DNA of 64,000 nt from Toxonevra muliebris (taxonomy: Eukaryota; Arthropoda; Insecta; Diptera; Pallopteridae), in the NCBI GenBank assembly GCA_963691655.1, contig OY829329.1, positions 9,004,708 through 9,068,707 of the forward strand, read 5' to 3'. The first letter of the stretch is position 1, and each line of letters begins with the position of its first letter. Shown in pieces: positions 60,601 through 64,000 of the stretch. Below the pieces are notes generated by a model. The model had not been told where the DNA came from. It did no database searches and saw only the letters and a program-made list of their open reading frames with translations. Both the position numbers and the translations under genes were made by a program.

Positions 60601-62606
60601 AAGAAAAGGTGTCGAAGATAAAAGAATTGTCAACAAAAACAGATTAAATAATGTACATACAAGTGCAAAAAACATAAAATATGTAAGTTTTGGTGTTTTA
60701 TACAAAATAAATTTTAATATTAATACATATGCGCACTTTTGCCAGATCGAAAATCACAACAAACCGTGCGGAGTACGGAAGGCTTGTGGATTTAATGAAG
60801 GAAAGACCTGACATCGCTCAAGGATTTGCCAAATGGACATAAGAAGATGCCCGCTCACTCTGTAATTGAATAGTCTGGGACCACCAATTAATGATTGCTA
60901 GTTCCTTAGAAAAAAAATGGAGATTGTTCCCTAATAAAACAGAAGCTGTGGCAACAGTTGGCGGACCAAATAGAATGGATGTTTTTAATGATTTGGAGAA
61001 ATCTGTCATTACATTAATTGGCAAGTACACGAGCACGTCAGACATTAGAGGAACTGTGGCGTGTGTGTTTGAAACGGCATCACACATTTCAACGACGGTA
61101 AGAGAGAACGAATTGTATGTGTCCATGCAATCGGCACCTGAAAATGCAAGCAGTTGTAGAAGCTCCAAATTATTTTTGCATGCTTCCTGTTCCTCCTGGG
61201 ATATAAGTGCAGCGACTAGCGAATCCATTTCTTGCGCAATTAACTTAAAATAACACTTTTTCCACTAAATATTGCAAAGGGAATGCTTTTTTATTTTCTT
61301 GTGCTTATTACTGCCAAAACAGCTGATTTCGAAAATTGAACTTTGGTTTTTTAGTTGGCAACGCCATACAGACTTACGATCGGGTTGCAGCATACCGTTC
61401 TTCCTGTTTGCGTAGCGTAGTTTCGATTTCGTAGGCACGTAAAATCGGATTTTAGCATAAGGCTGGTAGTCCTAGTTGTCATGGTTCGATTTCCTAACCT
61501 AAAAGTGAACCCGCCAAAAAAAAAAAAAAATAAAATTACAAAAAGCACATACAGCTCTTCTGATTACTTTCCGCAACACAAGCACTTAAACTATAGATAC
61601 TCAAAAAATAAACCTGAGTAGTGTGCTTCTTTTTATAATTTCATGCAGAAAAGTATTGCAATATTTAAAAACATCATGTTTAATTACCCCACTGGGGCGC
61701 CATTGAAACATTAGAGCCCCAATTAAATTCATTTTATATTACGAAATTAAATTGACATTAATTACATATTATTATTTTAGACTTGTGAGCAAAAAACTGC
61801 AAAGGAAAAATTGGTCCTACTAAAATCAATTTTAATTAATAACAAACAATAATAAAATATTCACGACACGTTATGCATGCCAACATTTATTTTTTTCTTT
61901 TTTCACACGTGACCTTATTTTTATGTGTAATCGTATAAAAATGCTGAAAAAACCTCCCGACATTTAACAAGCGTATTTTGCTCCCCCCTTTTCCCCCTTA
62001 CGAATTGTACAGATATTTATGAAATTAAGCGGAAATGTTTTGTTGTTTTGTTTAATTTTTTTTTTTCGAATGGGAGTTGATATTTTGAAAAATGTTTAGT
62101 TAAATTTTGATGAAATTTTAGATTGCTCACTTGAAATCCATTTGTAGGTCATTCGATGCATCGTCATCGCTGCCAGTTGCACTCGTTGTTGCAGTGGCAA
62201 AAGCGGCAGCACCTCCAACTGCACCCAATTCATCTTCGGTGTAAACTTCACTGACGCCGCCGCCGCCGCTTTCGAGGTCTCTAGCTTCAAATGGTTGCGA
62301 ATCTGATGTTGTTGTCGTCGTCGTCGGGTCATCGGGTGGTATTTGAATTATCTGATGGTGGTAGGATTTTTGTTGAAGTTGCTGTTGTTGCTGGTATTGA
62401 TAATATCGTTGTTTCTGTTTTCGAGCGTAAGTGTAACTGAGTTTATGCTCATCTTCACTTTGTTGACTTTGTTGCTGTTGCGTTTGATCTAATTCGATTA
62501 ATTGTCGCTGCAATTGCAACTCATCTTTGTACATCAATTCATCGAGATTTAAACGTTCCAATTGATAATTTATTAAATCACCTAAGGCCAATAACGAGGA
62601 GGCCAT
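51601..62606 (-). CDS. SMYD4-type protein: TPR, MYND zinc finger, SET domain
   Basis: Putative SET/MYND protein of the SMYD4/SmydA group; human SMYD4 is a lysine methyltransferase family member. Six exons: 62606-62131, 58210-57964, 57720-57440, 57367-56299, 54637-54262 and 51908-51601; all joins have GT/AG and keep frame, giving 918 residues. Order: Gln/Ser-rich N-terminus (1-158); TPR-like region at about 170-290 with AMAHANRSTVLHDFGMYKQA; MYND finger at 381-421 (CDNC...CIYC...YCSRKC...H...C); divergent SET to about 690 with post-SET CKCDKC; a second Cys cluster (YRCDNPNC, CPES, CTIC); and a helical C-terminus. The usual NHSC reads KHSC and the family NCYGP reads NCFSS, so catalysis is doubtful. 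AATAAA lies at 51582-51577. The first exon is joined by phase and a good donor only; it could belong to another gene. Introns hold four transposon relics. Confidence 0.85.
52376..53330. mobile_element. TTAA-flanked element (piggyBac-like MITE), 955 bp
   Basis: TTAA at 52376-52379 and 53327-53330 flank inverted ends GGGGTTATATACTTTGTG (52380-52397) and its inverse at 53309-53326 (17 of 18 matching). TTAA duplications are diagnostic of piggyBac-type insertion. The interior is AT-rich with no transposase and includes a 97-bp direct duplication. It lies in the last intron of the SMYD4-like gene. Confidence 0.85.
53003..53200. repeat. 97-bp tandem duplication inside the TTAA element
   Basis: CTCAAAACCCATTTTTTGTT starts at 53005 and 53102; both units share TTGGGAAAAATCGTCACCAG and TTTTGCAAAACTCATTGTTC and end in a T run. 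Practically identical, so recent. Confidence 0.9.
54908..55572. mobile_element. Harbinger-derived nonautonomous element, copy A
   Basis: Aligns with the reverse complement of 58745-59768 over both ends: GCGTTGCCAACT, AAAAAATCAGCTGTTTTGTG, TGCTTAAAAATA and the 3' part GTGGATATGACTAATGAA, AAGAACGCGATTTCCTGTT. The ends (TTCCGACGGAGCTCC left, GGAGCTTCCGTCA on the minus strand at the right) are imperfect inverted repeats. It lacks most of the transposase N-terminal region retained in copy B. It lies in the intron between SMYD4-like exons at 56299 and 54637. Confidence 0.7.
58745..59768 (-). pseudogene. PIF/Harbinger element with transposase relic, copy B
   Basis: On the minus strand the relic reads NFRLNKEEFDYVLNVVEDEL, then VLRFLSEYSVEKDQEVRMAQ, then after a stop RTRFPVGIMC, NPTYVKIIPLAEEKFLYFNR and KSYNINAMLV. 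This is the HARBI1-type order (LRFLA segment, RFPG..GCIDGTH-like block, NRK..SIN segment) with the catalytic Asp block decayed (NPTYV where DGTHV is usual). Termini AATTCCGAAGGAGCACCCAT and ATTTCCGACGAAGCTCCCAT (inward on opposite strands) match at 16 of 20. Length 1,024 bp. It lies in the first intron of the SMYD4-like gene. Confidence 0.8.
60330..60410 (+). repeat. tRNA-like SINE head fragment
   Basis: GAGGACCTGGTGAATAAGTG is box-A-like and TCAGGTTCGATTTCCAGAC about 35 bp later is a good box B (GGTTCGANTCC with one extra T). A similar head, GGCTGGTAGTCCTAG then ATGGTTCGATTTCC, lies at 61460-61495, just beyond the other side of the Harbinger D element. Confidence 0.45.
60530..61420. mobile_element. 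Harbinger element D with Myb/MADF-like accessory gene relic
   Basis: Ends: ACGGTATGCTAGTTCG at about 60528 and ACGGTATGCTGCAACCCG on the minus strand at about 61407. From the right end (minus) it carries the same leader as 50838 and a transposase-like first exon (MDSLVAALISQEEQEACKNN). From the left, the plus strand encodes TNRAEYGRLVDLMKERPDIA, QGFAKWT, LGPP, then EAVATVGGPNRMDVFNDLEK, the Zeste/Myb-SANT-like accessory protein usually found beside Harbinger transposases, broken by stops and frameshifts. The transposase core is deleted. It lies in the first intron of the SMYD4-like gene. Confidence 0.65.
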
Positions 62607-64000
62607 AATTTTTATGAAAACACACACAGAATTTCTCAATTCCCATAAAATGTAGCACACTTATAGGCGTTCGTTGTGTTTTTCCCCAATTTTATTCACA
62701 TGCATTATACACACATACACATACACACACGCACACCCGTAGCTGCTTCACAAACCAACAACGTTTCTACACTAACCGATGAAGTAATAAAAAATAAAAA
62801 AAAATACACTATTTCACTTGCAAAAATTTATGAATCTCGTTGTTGTTGTTGTTTAAATGCATTTATACCAAACCGAGAAAATATTTTTTTTGCGAGTATA
62901 TTTCGTTCAAAGATTTCTTAATAAAAAATTGATATCTATTAATTTCGCTCATATTGATTTTTCATATAGCACAACGAATAAACGATAGAGCTAGCGACCG
63001 ACCGAATGAATGAGCACTAAAAACCAAATATTTTACTACAATGCAAAAAACACAAGGGAAAAATTATGTAGGTAGTGGCTGTTGTAGGTAGATGTCCGAA
63101 TGACACACAAATACACACAGAAACAACAAGAAATAATACGAGACAGAGTGATGTGTTAGTTGGACTTTTTTTCTGCTTTTTTTTTTTTCTCCTTCCGTTG
63201 TTGAACGACACAAATGTAGAAAAACGAAACCGAACGCTCGAGAAGAACAAGGAAATCCAAAAATTCACCAAAACAACAACGAATGACATTTGCGAAAAGT
63301 ATGCAATGGGAAAAAGTCAAAGTTTAGCACTCGCTCGCTGTTGTGAGTTCGTGACATTTTTAGTACTTTTTGCATTCACACACATACACAAACACAAAGC
63401 ACATTTGCCATCACCTTTGGCTTTTGCGAAAGTGTTTTTAAATATGTGTTTGTGTGAGTGAGTGCACATCAACATGTGCTGCTGAGTTGAACTACATACA
63501 TATTTATTCCATGCACAAAAGTATGCAATGTATTTTTTTTTGTTTTAGCAAGAGAATACGAGAGTGTAAAGTTTAGTAAGGTTGCCATGTAAAATTAAAT
63601 ACGTGCTGGAAATTTACATTAAGAACAAGAGAAAAGTAATGTAAACGATCTTAACCCTTTAGTTGCCGAATTTTAGATTGACATAAAAAATATTGGAGTT
63701 AATTAATATTGGTATAAAAAGCATAAATCCGACTTTGACTTATATAAAAAATTCAAATTCCCAATTTATTTTCCTTGTTTTTCAGAAACGCATCACAACT
63801 CATAACCGAAGCGTTTTTTTTTTTAAAGCTTCCCTAAAAGCTTTGTTAAAATATAGCAACAAAAAATTGTAATTCCACCACTTTTGATGAAGACCGTCTA
63901 AAGGCGGCCTTAGTAATAAAGGAATTTTTTTTTAGCAATATGGCAACTCTGTTTTACTGAAGACATGCGCACTCTGCGTAGTTTTTGCCTTTGTAGTGAA
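62607..64000. other. 5' flank of the SMYD4-like gene, no gene seen
   Basis: AT-rich with CA/AC microsatellites (62700-62735, 63110, 63375) and a (GTT)n run at 62840. No splice-supported coding sequence; the ORFs of 80-128 codons are low complexity. The last 140 bp contains TTTTGATGAAGACCGTCTAA, resembling TTTTGATGAAGGCTGTCTAG at 37048, so it may be another dispersed repeat end. Confidence 0.45.

Noticed and set aside
1..64000. CRISPR arrays, bacterial operons, prophage
   Set aside because: Spliced genes, poly(A) signals and fly transposons show nuclear eukaryotic DNA; the regular repeats are satellites without spacers.

Overview
The window is AT-rich eukaryotic nuclear DNA with small intron-containing genes, long introns, many short palindromic DNA transposons and simple repeats. 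Protein similarity (crinkled/myosin VIIa, TFIIS, ATPAF2, a SMYD4-type protein), fly-style splice sites, a DRE-type promoter motif and mariner, hAT and PIF/Harbinger remnants point to a higher fly, most likely a tephritid-like fruit fly. The species cannot be fixed from sequence alone.

Layout. 1-12.6 kb (minus strand) is the 5' half of the myosin VIIa gene ck, running off the left edge at about residue 671 of the motor domain. Its first coding exon holds only six codons and lies 7.7 kb from the next. 12.6-43.2 kb has no convincing protein-coding gene. It holds nested MITE families, tandem arrays (112-bp, 94-bp and 18-bp units), a degenerate mariner, foldback elements and a 1-kb polypurine tract. 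A candidate minus-strand promoter or 5'UTR exon near 39.4 kb could make much of this a giant ck 5'UTR intron, but that is inference. 43.6-46.9 kb is a compact housekeeping cluster: TfIIS (-), an undescribed 56-codon ORF (+) sharing a DRE-bearing divergent promoter with it, and the mitochondrial F1-ATPase assembly factor ATPAF2 (+). A hAT element with a perfect 8-bp target-site duplication sits just downstream. 51.6-62.6 kb (-) is a six-exon SMYD4-type MYND/SET gene (918 codons by my splice model). Its introns are invaded by Harbinger relics and a TTAA-flanked element. The last 1.4 kb holds only AT-rich 5' flank.

Nothing links the four genes into one pathway (cytoskeletal motor, transcription elongation, mitochondrial assembly, SET-domain protein). 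The most interesting signals are the small ORF in the TfIIS promoter, the altered SET-domain motifs in the SMYD4-like protein, the Harbinger family with both transposase and Myb/MADF relics, the TTA-flanked MITE family, and the polypurine tract abutting a tRNA-like SINE head. All splice models were read by eye and are unsupported by transcript data.
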